A stretch of DNA of 64,000 nt from Glebionis coronaria (GCA_025667525.1 CM046882.1:502456792-502520791), one strand, 5' to 3'. Shown: positions 45,887-59,538, numbered from the stretch's first letter. Notes: generated from the sequence alone by a model not told the origin. Numbers and translations are program-made.

Positions 45887-47431
45887 TGTGATAACCTGAA
45901 ACCGATGTCATTGCTTAATCTTACTTTACGAATATTTTTGAAATTTTTGATGAGTTTGAATGATATTTATTTTTGAAGGTTTAAGTTTAAACCGATGTTG
46001 GGAGACTTATATTTTATATTTAATAAGTATAAGGAGTAATAGCAAGCGTGATGTCGATGGATGCCCAATATTTTACGTTTTATTGTCGGTTGTTTGATGT
46101 TTGTCATTTTTGATGTTTTCTTTTTAAATGACGTGTTAAGTCGAGTCAGGAGATGATATTATTATATTTGAGTTACGTTTTAACTTTTGAAAAGTATTTT
46201 TATGAAACCCGAGCCCCGTGAATATTTACAAAATTGACTAATAGTCATTTCTCGCTTTTTAGCTAACTATTTTCATTTTGGACCACAACTATTGAAAATT
46301 GACAACAATGGTCCCTCCACCACCATATATAAGCTTAATCTTTCACTTAACAACACATAGTAACAACTAAACCACCAAAATCATTTCTTCTCTCTTTCTT
46401 TTTATTCAAGCCGTCACCCCTATCACTTTGATCAACTTTCATCAAATTTCTAGCTTGATCTAATCCAAACTAACACAAGACCCATCTTTAGAATTGTAAG
46501 GAGATCATTTTGATACCAAATTTGGCTACATGCATGATGTTTTATTTTTTAGGGTTGGTAGGTCAAAACCATGCTCATGCATGTGATTTTTATGATGATC
46601 AAAAGGTTTTCATGTTAAGTTTTTGTTAAAAACTTGATTTTGATTTTGGGTTTTTGATTTTGATGATGATACAAGTGTTATAGATGAGATATGTTAGTAT
46701 TAGGGTTATGTTTTGATTATAAAATTGAGTGGTTTTAGCTAAAAACATGATTTCATGCAAGTTTTAGAAGGGTAATTTAGATCAGTGGGAAAAAGGGTAT
46801 TTTTGGGTACCTTATGATTTTATTAAGGCTTAACTAATGGCATAGGGTTGTACATAATTCGATTAGCTTCTATTTGATATAAAGTATAGCTTTTAGCTCC
46901 AAACGAGCGAGAAGTTATGATGTTTTGATTATTCGTGACGAGTATCGGCACGACATATAGTTGTTGTCGATATTTGGATCGAATCTCGGGGACTATGCAT
47001 TGAGTTTTGAAATGAGTCAAATTCTGATGAAGAAGTGTAAACCCTAGAGGGTGAGTCTATTTTTAAACCTAAGTGTCGGTTTTGTAAATGGAGTCGTTTA
47101 TAGAAGTTAAAACGGTTGTATGAGTCGATGACGTAAAACTGTCCGGTTTTTGTAGTTCAAAGATGAGTCAGGTAAGGAACTTTGAAAGTAAATCCATTTG
47201 ATAAACTTGTTAGAGGACTTTCTATAGATAGTAAGTTAGTTCCTCGAGTCGTTTCATAAACGTTTGACGAGTCTAAAAGGGGTAAATGAGCTAGTACATA
47301 TGGTATGTGCCGGCGGATTTTGTCGAGAGTATAGAATGGTAAAGTAGATGTGTAGAAGAGTGTAATAGTATTACTTGTATCATTTTCTCTCGAGTTTATC
47401 GTAATTTTATGAGTTTGAGTTTGATATTTGA
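45887..47431 (+). mobile_element. LTR-like sequence of a further Gypsy element
   Basis: CTACGGGGGAGGT followed by TGTGATAACCTGAAA looks like a PPT and a Gypsy LTR start. A TATA box (accatatataagc, ~46323) and a CT-rich leader follow. The right end is not resolved and probably meets or is cut by the Athila LTR near 47432. No coding sequence is present. Confidence 0.4.
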
Positions 47432-50400
47432 TGAGACTGCTTTTATACATAGTCTCACGTCCAAATCAGGCTTAAAATGCATTAAATATCATTAAAACTG
47501 CCAAATATATGCTTGTGTTTGTTGCTTGTGTATTTTAGGTACGGATATTGAGGAAATGACAAAAAGATCACAAAAATCAATCAAAAATGAACACGGGAAA
47601 CAAAGCCGCACAATGAACCGGACCCAAATCAAGAATTTCCAAAAGCACCCTTGAAGTTTGAAGACTTGATAACTTTGGTCCCTCAATTTTTGAAGATTTA
47701 TCAAGATTGGTCCTTGTAGAAATCAAGTTATGCAAGAATGATCCTTGAAGAATGAAGAAATGACAATTTAAGCCCTTGGGAATTGAATAATTTGCATTTA
47801 AAGTCCTTGTTATAACTTTTTGCAATGATGTGCCAAATTTGACAATCAGCCCAAAGATATTAACAAAGGAAATGGGGGTTTTTGCTGTTTATTGCTAAGT
47901 GAACAAAGAAGGGAAATAGGGGGACTTTTTCTGCCCAGACAATCAAACTTCACCCACCACTCTCTGCTTGACACGTCATCCACGTCACCACCATCCACCA
48001 ATCACACTCCTTTTCCCCTCCACGTCTGCTTTCCACCCACACCTTAATAACTTAATCAGTTATTAAGTAAATATTCCCACCAAAACATGTTTTTAAAACG
48101 AATTTACCCTCAAATCAGATTAAAACACCCAACCTGCTTAAACTAAATATCCATAAACCCTAATCTGATTTACTTACTAAACCAAAGGGGTTTTGGATGA
48201 TTGCTTCCAGAACCTTGATTGATCACCCCCTAAACAAAACCCACCACCCAGATTCTTTCCCCATGACCTTGTGGACCCCCCTTGTACCTCCCCTGCAACG
48301 TCTTTTTCACCCAAACCCCAAAAACCCAACCAAATCAACGCCCCACAAGCATTCCTTTGTCCCAAAGTCATAACCAACGCTCAAGATTGCAATATCAACA
48401 GCTGGCCATTTCAAGATTTCTGGAAAGTCACATGGTGCACCTTTTTGACCAAGATTCCTCACAAGACTCAAGGGCAAGGATGGAAATTTACTATTAGGGT
48501 TTTAGCATTCTAAATTATTCTATTAGTTTGTATAAATGGGACGGATTGTGTCCCATTTTCATTGTTCCAGATTTTTACTCAAGTCTTGTAATCCCTTTTT
48601 AAATATTTATAAAGTTGGTATTTTTGAGAAATTGTAATTCCTTTTATGATTTAAAAGTTGGTATATGCTTGAGATAAATCTGAGTTCCAAGTTTGTGATT
48701 TAAGTTCAAGAAATTTCAAAAATCATTCTTTTTTTCAAGGTTTCTGAAAAAAATTGGTATTTTGATAAATCTTGTTCCAAAATTTGGTTTTCCAAGTTGT
48801 AATTTTGTTTGTGTAAGTGTTTTTAAAGGAAAGAATTTAAGAAAATTATTTGAAAAAGATTAAAAAGAGAAAAATAAATCAGAAAATTTGGATATAGTAT
48901 TCTATTGTTCTTAGCAGGAAATCCTTTGAGCTTTTGACTGTTTTTCCAAAAGGTTCTGCACAAGCCCGGGCTTGTTTGGAGGTGGCTTTTCAGCCATTGT
49001 GGGACCTGGATTGTAGGTCCCACAAGGTAACTATCTTGTACCTTGTTTTCAGGTTTTATAAGTGTGATTTTGTGAAAAAGTTGTTTAAGTGTTTGTTAAG
49101 TGGTTTGATTTAAGCTTATTAGGATTATGATGCATGTTTAGATAGATTATGATTACTTTGGTTGAGTTTGAAAAGCATTTGGTGTGTTAAAAATTCGTTT
49201 TCAGTATTTAAGGTGGTGTTTGGATATGTGTTTTAGCTAGGTTTGGTGACAAATCTTTGCTTGAAAATCTACTCAGACACACTCATCTTGTTGGTATTGG
49301 GTTATTTACAACTTAGGATTTCAGTACTGATAGGTTTACAAGCATTTTGCATGTTCATGTTTAGATAATACTAGCTAAAAAACAGTCAATCCTTTTTCTG
49401 CATGATTTAGTATGAATTTGCCATTAGAATCTTGCATAATGTTAGCTAAACTGTTTACCTAGGGTTATATCTAGCTTATAAGTCATTTGGGTAGTTTGTG
49501 TGCAAGTTTTAAGCTGTTGAAAATCACATTTGTGCCAATTGAATCAGCAAACTGTTCATCAGATAGGGTATAGCTTCATCAGTAACAATTTTGGGCATTT
49601 TGTGGTTGATTTTGTGAAGAGACTTGTTGTTTTTTCTGATTAATCTGACTCCATACACTCCACTGAGTGTAGGGGTGCCTTATTGCCCCAAGAAAAAGCT
49701 TTAACTAAGCTTTCCTAAGCTTATTGGTCAACTGACCAATTTTTAACACTAACAGTGGGAACAAAGTTCCCCCTGCTAATACAATTGTTACTACTGCTAC
49801 ACTACTGGACAAATCGTGAGCACATGTCATTGTCAGATTTCAACATTTTTTGTCTTTAGTGCCTAAATTTAAGAATTAGGGTTTCAAATTAGTTTCATTA
49901 TTTTTCTAATTCAATTTTTGATTTTTCAGTTTAATTAGTTTTTCATTTACTGTTCATTTAATATTTTTTAGATTAAAATGCTATTTTAATTAACTTTTTA
50001 ATTTCTGTTTTTTTCTCTTAGTGACAAAAATAATTATTTTTCAGTTTTAAGATTTTTCTTGGATTTAGAAAAATAATTTAAGATTTTTAGTTTAAAAAGT
50101 TTTTACTATTCACTTTTTATTTATTTTTTAGAATTAATTTAGTTTAATTAGGGTTTAATTTCAAACTGTTTTTGTCTTTTAGTGAAAAATTTTACATTTT
50201 TCAAACTTTTTAATTTTTCTACTGTTCTTTAGTATAATTTAGGATTTTTAAAATTGTCAAATTATTTTTAGCATTATTTTATTATTTTTTATGATTATTT
50301 TAGTTTAAAAATAGTTTTTAGTGTTTTAAAAATAGAAAAATAGTTTTTAAAATTTAGGAAAAATACTTTTTAGTCTTTAGATAATATAAGTAAGTTACTT

Positions 50401-50850
50401 GTTCAATAAAATAATATTTTGGACATTTTGTTAATTATATTTAATTTTAGGGCTTTAATTAGCATTTAAAATTGAATATTTAATTAATAAAGGTTTTAAA
50501 ATATTTTTATTGGAGTTTTATTCTTATTTATATTATTTTAGACTTAGTTTTAGCTTTTAATTAATTTAGGGTTTAAAATTTTTAATTTGTAGCTTTTTAC
50601 GGTTTCACGTGAACGACCTTTTCATCTTAGCTTAATCCGTCTTCGTAACCGTCATTCTCTTTTTACCCCATTTCTATTTTCTTTTTCTCAATATAATCAC
50701 AAACCATTAATCAATTCATTACACAACGCACTTGCCTCCTTGGGAAACGAACTTGAACTTATTTGGTCATTAGTGCTCGGTTTTCCTAAACCGACACTTA
50801 ATACTTGCCACTTTTGCTCTCTTTTCCTAAAGAGTAGTAAAAACTCTACA
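47432..50850 (+). repeat. 5' LTR of the Athila element (left edge approximate)
   Basis: It ends ACTCTACA at 50850, eight bases before the PBS. Its end is shared with the LTR ending at 2137. The start near 47432 (TGAGACTGC) is a guess from sequence character. The span 49850-50600 is a tttttag-rich low-complexity tract. Confidence 0.6.
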
Positions 50851-50857
50851 TCAATTT

Positions 50858-50875
50858 TGGCGCCGCTGCCGGGGA
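50858..50875 (+). other. tRNA-Asp primer-binding site
   Basis: TGGCGCCGCTGCCGGGGA differs by one base from the PBS typical of plant Athila elements. Confidence 0.9.
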
Positions 50876-51605
50876 GGCGTGTTGTGTTTTTGATTTGAAC
50901 AATTGTTTTTTTATATACTAACCATAAATAGAATTTGTATTAGTAGCACTCTACTAATACGTATTATCGATTTTTCGTTTTTTGTGAATACTATTACTAT
51001 ATTGTATACGTAGAACAATAAATTCACAAGTACTCCAAATACGTGAGAAATCACAACCTTGACTTGCGAGGTCATTACCCAATCATTGTATTCGAATCTC
51101 AAACCAAAGAAAAAGGCAAAAATAGATAAATACTTTCGTGAAGCTCGATTTTGAAAAATACAAACTATAAGGTGGGTATAAGGCGGTTGTATTTCACGAC
51201 CTAAAGGAAAAAGGCTCTTAAGTGCTTCGCGCCGCCTCGTTTCCTCCACTTGCTTGTGCGTATTTTGAGATTTAAAGCTAATCGAGGGTTTTGCCGCCCA
51301 AAGTATTACTAAGTATCATATATATTTTCTTGGTTTCATTTGATTAAACCCTCTTGAACGTTTTGGTGTTCCACCAACGTTCTAAAGTCATCGAAGGCGT
51401 TCAATTCACGTGATCGTTTTCATTCCTTGAGGTTTCTTTAATCGAGAGATTTGATTAAGGAGGAGATTTGTAGATTTTTGTCTACTTAATACAATCACAA
51501 AAATCCAAAAAAAAGTAAAAACAATCAAAAACCACAAAAAAATTGAAAAAGTAAAAACACCAAAAAGAATCTTCTTTGATCACCCTCTCGTTGTATGTGA
51601 CGTTT

Positions 51606-52298
51606 ATGCAAACTCGCTCCAAAGCAAGACGTGCATGTAAACGTCGTCAAAAGGAAGGAAACCAAACATCTTCTAGTGAAGAATCTCCTATTGTCGAACC
51701 CATCGTAGTGAAAGAAGCACCCATGGCTAATCGAACTATGATGGAGTTGCTTCAAGCACCCACCGAGGGTTATGGAGAAGCGATTGTGATTCCCGCTATC
51801 CTTGCGGAGAATTTTGAGGTTAAGACGGGTTTGTTGTCCATGATTCAAAACAACAAATTCCGTGGTGATGAGAAGGACGATCCACACAACCACATCCGAC
51901 AATTTAATCGTCTTACCGCCACTTGCAAGTTTAAGGACGTCTCTAACGACTCGATTAAGATGATGCTTTTTCCATATTCCTTAGCGGGGCCCGCTAAAAT
52001 TTGGTTAGAGAAAGAGCCACCCAATTCTATATTGACGTGGAAGGATCTCGTTTCAAAATTCGTGAACCAATTTTTTCCGCCCTCTAAGACTACGCACTTG
52101 AAAAACGAGATTTCAAAGTTTTCACAAGAATTAAATGAAAGTTTTTCAACGGCTTGGAATAGGTTTAAGGAGATGTTACATGAATGTCCTGATCACGGTT
52201 TTTCCGACTTGCATCAAATTGACACGTTTTACAATGGACTTAATGATCATGAAAGGGATTATTTAAATGCCGCCGCGGGTGGTAATTTTTTTGTGTAA
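51606..52298 (+). pseudogene. Athila Gag, capsid part
   Basis: The first ATG at 51606 starts MQTRSKARRACKRRQKEGNQ. The retrotransposon Gag domain follows (DDPHNHIRQFNRLTATCKF, MLFPYSLAGPAKIWLEKEP, FVNQFFPPSKTTHLKNEI, IDTFYNGLNDHERDYLNAAA). The frame ends at TAA 52296-52298 right after a run of T residues (GGNFFV). The protein continues in another frame from about 52290, so an indel in the T run probably broke it. Confidence 0.88.
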
Positions 52299-54039
52299 AA
52301 CGGTTGAGGAAGCTTTGGTGATAATTGAAAATAGGTCTAAGGTTTATAGCCCTCGTAACACACCGAGTGTTGCCAAATTGGGTTCATCATCGTCATCATC
52401 GTCTCGTAGTATTAATGCCTTACAAGATGAAGCAAATGAGGAAAATCGGTTTTTCGATAGGTTTTCGACTCTTATGTCCCATTGGAAAGCTCAAGAAGCT
52501 TCGAATTCCGCTTCGGTTAAAGCGGTTGCTAAGAGTTGTTTGTCTTGTGGTGGAGCTCATGATCTTTCCGAGTGCATTACCGCGGATGGTAACACTTCGA
52601 GTGCTTATATAGCAACGGGAACTTACAACCAAAACAATCAAGGTTCCCGCCAAAATCAAGCTCCACCAAATCAAAATGCTAATAACTATCGAAACAACAA
52701 TCAAGGTGGTAATTATCAAGGCAATCAACGTAACTACAACAAGGGTAATTATCAAAGTGGAAATGGACAAATTTCAAACCAAAACCAAAACCGTGATTTT
52801 CAAACTACCACTCAAGGTTTTCAAAATGATCACACCAAAAATCTTCAAGGAGAATTTTTGAATTATGCTAAGGCAAACGATGCTAAGTTTGACAATATGC
52901 AACGTGAAATGGTTAGCTTAAGATCCGAGTTGAAAAACGAGCTTAAAAACGAACTTGCTAATGAACTTAAAACTCATGCTAATAAAATGGAAGGAAATGT
53001 TCAACGACTCCAACAAAATCAACAAAAAATAGAGCAAGGTCAACATGAGATTAAGCAAGAGTTGTTAAAAGCGGATGCTAGGCAATCTAAGTTTGAAGAC
53101 CGAATGGGAAAAATGTTTGAAGCTATCATGTGTAAACCTTCTTCTTCGGGTAGTCTTCCTAGTGATACCATCGTAAACCCAAAAGGAGAGATGAAAGTGA
53201 TTACCACACGAAGTGGTAAGACACTTAAAGAACCGACTCCTCAACCAATTACTCCAACGGTGGAGGAAATTGAGGAAGAACCCGAGGTGGTGGTCGAAAA
53301 GGAGCATATCTCAAGCCCACAAAGTACCGCTCATGCCACACCTACGGTTGACCCATTACCAACATTGGAACCCGAGATTCCAAAGGCTATGCCTATGCCC
53401 CAACCCAAACCACCCTTACCTTACCCATCGAGACTAAGAAAGGAGAAACGACAAGAGCGCGACAATTATCAATTTGAGCTTTTTATGAAAATGTTTCGTG
53501 ATTTGCACCTTAATGTGAGTTTCACCAAAGCTTTGGTCATGATGCCTCGATTTTCCGCTAACTTTAAGAGTATGTTGAACAACAAGGATAAATTGCACCA
53601 ACTGTCTAGTTGTTCGTCGGTTTATCTTAATCGCATACCTCAAAAAGTCGGTGATCCCGGTAAATTTTTGATCCCTTGTGCAATCCAAGATATGGAAGAA
53701 TGCTATGCCTTGGCCGATCTTGGTGCTAGCATTAACTTGATGCCACTTGCAATCTTCGAGTCGCTCAATCTTCCTAATCTTACTCCTTCACTAATGTCTA
53801 TCGAGTTGGCCGACCATTCCACGATTCGCGCATGTGGATTGGCGGAAGACGTTTTTGTGAAAGTGGGGAAGTTCTACTATCCCGTAGACTTTACCGTTGT
53901 CGATATCCCCACGGATCCTCAAGTTCCTCTCATTTTAGGTCGTTCGTTTTTAGATACGTCTATGGCTTTGATCGATGTTCATGCTAGAAAGATCACCTTA
54001 CGTTTCAACGACGAGGAACTTGTTATAAACGCAACTTAA
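52267..54039 (+). pseudogene. Athila Gag nucleocapsid region and aspartic protease
   Basis: From ~52290 it reads KTVEEALVIIENRSKVYSPR, a Ser-rich patch, and a Cys/His cluster CLSCGGAHDLSEC. An Asn/Gln-rich repeat region (NNQGGNYQGNQRNYNKGNYQ) and a coiled coil (LRSELKNELKNELANELK...) follow. A Pro-rich linker and the protease (ALADLGASINLMPLAIFESL; VPLILGRSFLDT) complete it. The catalytic motif is DLGA, usual for this clade. It is open for 590 codons and is the best-preserved part of this element. Confidence 0.88.
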
Positions 54040-55365
54040 AATTCTCAACTTTATCATGTTTATTCCGTTGCTACCATAAGCCTCGTTGATATGATCGACG
54101 TGGTTTGCGAGGAATTTTCACAAGAAGTTATAGGTTTTGGTGATGAAGAACTAGTGGCAATCCCACTATGTTAGATCCAATTCTTGATAATTCGACACCA
54201 ACCTTCACTCCATTTGAAGGCGGTGTTTTACGTTGGAAGAATTCAATGTTCCACGTACTTGTAAGGAAGACCTCGACAACGATGAGGACTTCTCGATTAT
54301 CAAGGATTTTCTTAACGATTTCCCATTTCCTCCACCCGAGGAGGTTATTAGTATCGAGCCCAAATCTTCACTTGAGGAACCACCTATCCTCGAGTTGAAA
54401 GATTTACCTCCTCACCTCGAATATGTCTATTTGGAGGAGGATGACAAGTTGCCGGTTATTATTGCGAAGGAACTTTCGAATGATGAAAAAACCGCATTTG
54501 TCGAGGTTCTAAAGGACCACAAAGGGGCAATTGCGTGGAAGTTATCCGACATTAAGGGAATCGATCCCAAGTTTTGTACTCACAAAATCTTAATGGAGGA
54601 GGATTACAAGCCCGTAATCTAATGTCAAAGGAGGGTGAACCCCAAAATTCACGACGTCATAAAAAAGGAGGTCCTTAAACTCCTTGACGCGGGAATGATT
54701 TACCCTATTCCGACAGCCCTTGGGTGAGTCCTATTCATTGTGTCCCTAAAAAGGGAGGGATGACCGTTGTGCCAAACGATGCCAACGAGTTGATTCCCAC
54801 TAGACTCGTAACCGGATGGAGAGTGTGCATTGACTATCGAAAGTTGAATGAAGCCACTCGTAAAGACCATTTTCCCTTGCCCTTCATGGACCAATTGTTT
54901 GGAGCGTCTTGCGGGAAACGATTTCTATTGCTTTTTAGATGGTTTTTCCGGTTACTTCCAAATTCCCATCGATCCTCGTGATCAAGAAAAAACTACGTTT
55001 ACGTGTCCATATGGAACGTTTGCCTATCGTAGAATGCCATTCGGACTTTACAATGCACCGGGAACCTTTCAAAGGTGCATGATGGCTATTTTTCATGACA
55101 TGATCGAGAAGGCGATGGAAGTCTTCATGGATGACTTTTCCGTGTTTGGTAATTCGTTCACTTCGTGTTTGTCGAACCTTGAGAGAATGTTAAGACGTTG
55201 TGAGGAAACCAACCTTGTGCTCAATTGGGAAAAATGTCATTTTATGGTTAAGAGTGGAATCGTCTTAGGGCACAAGGTCTCGAAAGCGGGGATTGAGGTA
55301 GATCAAGCTAAGGTAGACGTCATCGCCAAATTACCTCATCCCAAAACCGTTAAGGGAGTTAGGAG
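54040..55365 (+). pseudogene. Athila reverse transcriptase, 3' truncated
   Basis: A degraded linker is followed by LKDLPPHLEYVYLEEDDKLP and KLSDIKGIDPKFCTHKILME. Stops and shifts lie near 54170, 54620 and 54725. Then come [20 protein letters not shown], (a shift near 54900) [40 protein letters not shown] and the catalytic VFMDDFSVFG. The sequence stops after KTVKGVRS, where the Gypsy LTR starts at 55366. Confidence 0.92.
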
Positions 55366-55962
55366 TGTCACACCCCACCATGGCGGAATATGGGGCGCGA
55401 CGTATGGATATCATCACAACATGGCGTGTCTATAGAGATAACTAAATGAAATAAGACATGTCATAAATGGCGACACAAACGTCATGACAATATCTCAACA
55501 TGCAGGAGTCTAGGTAAGTAGGTAACAGTCCTACCACTTACCCAAGACAAACAATAAACATAAACTAAACAAACATATAGGTGCCAACATGTATCACTTA
55601 TCAAAAAACATAAAGGTAAACTAAGAAGGAACGGGGATTCTCCTTCTATATGCATTCCTAAGCTTCTCCAGTCCTAGCCACTTATGTTCTCATGCTTAAC
55701 CACATTCTCACCTGAAAGAGACACTAAAACACGTCAACATAAAGTTGGTGAGAGTCATAGGTTTAGACTCTAACGCTAAATCAGTTACAAGCTGTGAATA
55801 ACAATCATCAACAAAAGAACATATGGACAATGTGTTACAATTATGTATTAACAACTATCAACCAAGACCAATCATACCAAACCAATCCAAGGCTCCTACC
55901 TTGCCAAACAACATCATGGTACCATAGATGATCACACTATGTACCTATCCCAAGGCCACTAC

Positions 55963-56233
55963 TGTTGGAAACTCACTTTATGTGACGACATTTAAGAATT
56001 CCCGTTAGTATCATAGTCACGCACAGTCAGTCTAGACTAGGCCCTTTGTAAAGTGCGTGACTATATATACCCCTCCTTAGCTTCCAAGGAGGGGTGTTGA
56101 TTGTATTTTTGTTCATTCAAGGAACACACACATTTCACATTCAACCTCTCTTTCTCTCTCTCTAAGCCATCAATGGCTTCCACCACCACTTACCACCACA
56201 TTAGACCACCGGATCACATTTAGCTTTTCTACA
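55963..56233 (+). repeat. 5' LTR of non-coding element copy B
   Basis: 271 bp, TGTTGGAAACTCAC to TTTTCTACA. Confidence 0.95.
56062..56095 (+). promoter_or_regulatory. LTR TATA box with adjoining perfect hairpin
   Basis: TATATATA (56062-56069) abuts a perfect 10-bp stem ACCCCTCCTT / AAGGAGGGGT with a seven-base loop (56069-56095). It is repeated in the 3' LTR at 59645-59671. Confidence 0.75.
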
Positions 56234-56235
56234 TT

Positions 56236-56248
56236 TGGTATCAGAGCC
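56236..56248 (+). other. tRNA-iMet primer-binding site
   Basis: TGGTATCAGAGCC, a perfect match to the plant initiator-Met PBS, two bases past the LTR. Confidence 0.93.
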
Positions 56249-56675
56249 ACGGTTCCATCCTTGGATCGTGTTTACATTTTCGATTTGGTGGTTTAATTTT
56301 TTTCTTGTGTCTCGTTACACTTATTTCTGTCCATTTTGTCAAAATTTTTTTGTCACGTCTGATATGTTTTGTCCAAACAGTTGGTTATTATGTGTCATAT
56401 TATTATTCTTGTCCAACCAATCCAATCAGTCACATGTTTTTTCATGGTCCAAATCTATTTCACTGGTCAAATTATCATGGTCAAATTATCACGTTTTGTA
56501 TCTTGGATTATAACTTTTGTCCCCATCTAAGTACTGTTTTTTTTCTGGGTTATATATTTTTTGAAGATGATGGTGAAAAACTCATATTTGCCAGAAAAAT
56601 CCTATCCAGACACAAGATCCCTGAAAAAACGGTACAAGGACCATTTTTGGACTTATCTTCATGGTACAATCGCAT

Positions 56676-56942
56676 GTATTGCGATGGAGGGTGTTTTTCA
56701 CACATTCCGATGGGTTGGCCATACCCATTGCGATGGACTCATTCCGATGAGTCACATTGCGATGGGTGGCTGACCTGTCGCAATGGCATAACACATGTCG
56801 TCATGCTGCCCGATTTCTCGCAACATTGCGATGGATGATTTATATTGCGATGGGTACCATTGCGATGGGTACCATCGCAATGGGTACCATCGCAATGAGG
56901 CGGTTGACTTTGCGATGGGTTGATCAGATATTGCGATGCATT
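56676..56942 (+). repeat. Leader minisatellite of copy B: attgcgatggg repeats
   Basis: About ten copies of (c/t)attgcgatgg occur, ending in a run where the motif flips orientation (gggtaccattgcgatgggtac then ccatcgcaatgggtac). The flip creates inverted repeats. Confidence 0.85.
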
Positions 56943-57030
56943 TTTTTGTTTACAAAAAGACTCATTGCGACGACTTGACTTGTTTCACATGAACCGGGAC
57001 CAAAAAATGTAACCAGGACTGAACCTATCC

Positions 57031-57080
57031 CACCGAGTCAACTCGGTCATTACCGAGTTGACTCAGTCAAACTCACTGAG
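57031..57080. repeat. Palindrome cluster in leader of copy B
   Basis: A perfect 13-bp inverted repeat GAGTCAACTCGGT (57035-57047) with its complement at 57052-57064 around a four-base loop. It is followed by actcagt / actgagt versions. It is equivalent to 27395-27485 in copy A. Confidence 0.85.
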
Positions 57081-58643
57081 TTGACTCGAGACCTCCATCC
57101 TTATATCGCCTCAACAAATCCACAAATCTATTCCTACACCCATCGACACCTATCCCATCTAATCACTCAAAACAGAAAACTATGATCTCAGACTCTTTCG
57201 ATTTGCATGTGTAGATCCTTCAAGATCTTACACGAAAACGAATTTAATCATCACAGATCTATGTAATTGGTTTAACCAATTTTAATTTTCGATAACAAGT
57301 TTAGATTAATAACATGCATGTTAAAATCTTATTCCTTGTTTCGATTTTGCTCAACAAAAACAGAAATTAAACCAAAGTAACAAAACATACTTACCCGAGA
57401 CCTTATACAAGATCTAGAACCAACAATCATTGGTTGTTCTTCGTTCGTGGGAAGATGTATGACGGTGTGAGACTTGATTTATGACGGTAACTGAAGATTG
57501 AAGGAGATTGAGTATTGGTTGTTGGGTGTTTGACTGAGATGAGATGATTATAGAATGAGATTAGGGTGGGACGGAGGTTTTGATGTGGGAGTAGTGAGAG
57601 AAGTATGGGACGGAGGAAACGAGGTAGGGAGGTGGGAGATAAGTTAGGTGAGATGGGGGCGGATGAAACGAGGGAAGGTGTTTAGGGTTAATATGATAAG
57701 AGTGAAATTAGGGATTGTGAAGTTATTTAACTCAAATCCTTGGACCGGTTTTGGATTGGTGATGGACCGGGTTTGAATGATTGATGATGGGCCGACTTGT
57801 CTTAATCTTCTATGTTTTGGACTGGGCCTATGAAATTTTTGGACACTCGCATTTGGTTGAATTTTAGATATATGAAATGTTTAAACAGTGTGTTTTATTA
57901 ACACACATACACACAAATTTTTTTAAAATTTTTAAATAAATTTGTTGTGTATTATGTTTTAACTCATTATGACATCGGGTCGAGACAAAAAGTGTCGAGA
58001 AATTGTTAAGGATAATAGATGCTCAAACAAACAAATTCCTTTTTTTGAATTTGTAGTTTTTTTGTCGCATTTGGGGTTCTTTAATTTTTTCTTGACACCG
58101 ATTGGGTGACGAGAAATGTGACGCGACAAAATTGAAGTGATAAATGTGACAAGGATTTATTTGAGACGAGATCAAGAAAGAATGGGTGATTTTTTAGTGA
58201 CTTCAGATTTTGTTTGATCGGGTATTAATTACGTGACGTTGAAGACGGATTTTTCGAAGGCGTGTATTTATTTTATCTTTGACTAGATAACTTGCTCGTG
58301 CTTAATCTTAGAATAAAGACTTGGTTATCTGGTTTCCGGGTTCGGGGTGGATGGTTGATGACTCGGATAACTATCACTTAAAGGGGTTACATTGTTGTAC
58401 TCAGTGTCACGCGCTTAGTCGACGTGGATAATTACAAGAGGTGTTGTGCTTATAGACTTCTTCAGTGATGCATTGAGTACTTAGAGATTTCTCCACCGTT
58501 CTTCATTCAACAATAGTGCAAGCTTAAGTCACAAGATCGAAGGATTTTTATTCAGCTTCACGTTTGATGTATCCGGTTCATTCTTTCAGTGGTCACTTCA
58601 AATTGCTTTCACGTGGTATGGTAAAGGTGACCATGGAGAGTTT

Positions 58644-58838
58644 ATGAGAAGAGATTTTCGATCAACAGCTGATTCTCACAAAATATATAATTCAGCTTAT
58701 TTACTATTCTCACGAGATTTCAGGTTCACGTGCGTACAATTTATTGATGGTTCCGACTTTCGAAACCATCAAGGGGGAAGAAGAAGACACATTGAACGCA
58801 CACCGAGTACACGTGATGAACTTCATACCTTCTTTTGA
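58644..58838 (+). other. 64-codon open frame in copy B (probably not a gene)
   Basis: Starts MRRDFRSTADSHKIYNSAYL; counterpart of 25783-25977. The substitution pattern between copies is almost all non-synonymous, which argues against selection on a protein. Confidence 0.3.
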
Positions 58839-59526
58839 TTTGAAGATATTCCGGGATGACATTTGTCATAGCCGCAGAGAAAATCAGTGTTTTAACTCGT
58901 GTCGTTATCAATCAATCTCCAAACGGTACACTACTGATTCGAGGTTTAATTGTTTGATTGTTGCAATTAAACATCATCATTATCCTATATGCATTCCCGG
59001 GACTTAATTGACTCTGGTGCATCTCCGGAAGAAGACGTGAGCATTTCCGGGACTTGATTGACTCTGGTGTTACGATGTCAACTTCATGAATGGGATAAAG
59101 TGTCCACTTCAGTATTTGAGCTTCATAATTGGGATTGATTTACCTTCTTCAACTATGTGGGGGAAGAAGTGTCTTGATTCTTTCTGGTATGCATAACTTG
59201 AATTCTCAGGGGGAAGAAAAATTCAGAAGAATTATTCAAGCGTGAGAAGAAAAGTTGTTGATCTACTTGGGGGAAGCTATTTAAAATGCTTCTACATCAA
59301 GTTTACGTGGCATGAATTAGGGGGAAGCTAATTCAGAAGCTTCTCCTTAACCAGAAGTGTATGGGTTACTTAGCTCGTGCCGTTACAGTATTTCTACTAC
59401 AAGTTAAAGATGAAGACGAAGGCCTTATAAGACTTCATCAGAATTGGATGCTTCATGGAAGCTCTTGTTCTTAATTATTTTGTACTTGATAGGTAGAATA
59501 TTGTAAGAAATTCTACACGTCGTCCC

Positions 59527-59538
59527 ATGGGGGAAGAT
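59527..59538 (+). other. Polypurine tract of copy B
   Basis: ATGGGGGAAGAT abuts the 3' LTR start at 59539. Confidence 0.9.

Larger units (their letters stand above)
47432..55365 (+). mobile_element. Athila-type Gypsy element, 3' truncated
   Basis: It has a long AT-rich LTR, a tRNA-Asp PBS, a leader (50876-51605, non-coding), Gag, protease and the first part of RT. It is cut at 55365 by the LTR of a minus-strand Gypsy element. The Athila assignment rests on the PBS (TGGCGCCG...GCCGGGGA), the 'ADLGASINLMP' protease and the RT sequence type. All frames are interrupted. Confidence 0.88.

Noticed and set aside
45887..47431. Complete LTR element with defined ends
   Set aside because: A PPT-like start is visible but I could not find a matching terminus or TSD, so only an LTR-like call is made.
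57120..58640. Possible gag remnant in copy B interior
   Set aside because: No capsid or zinc-knuckle motif appears in any frame. The stretch is G/T-rich and stop-dense.
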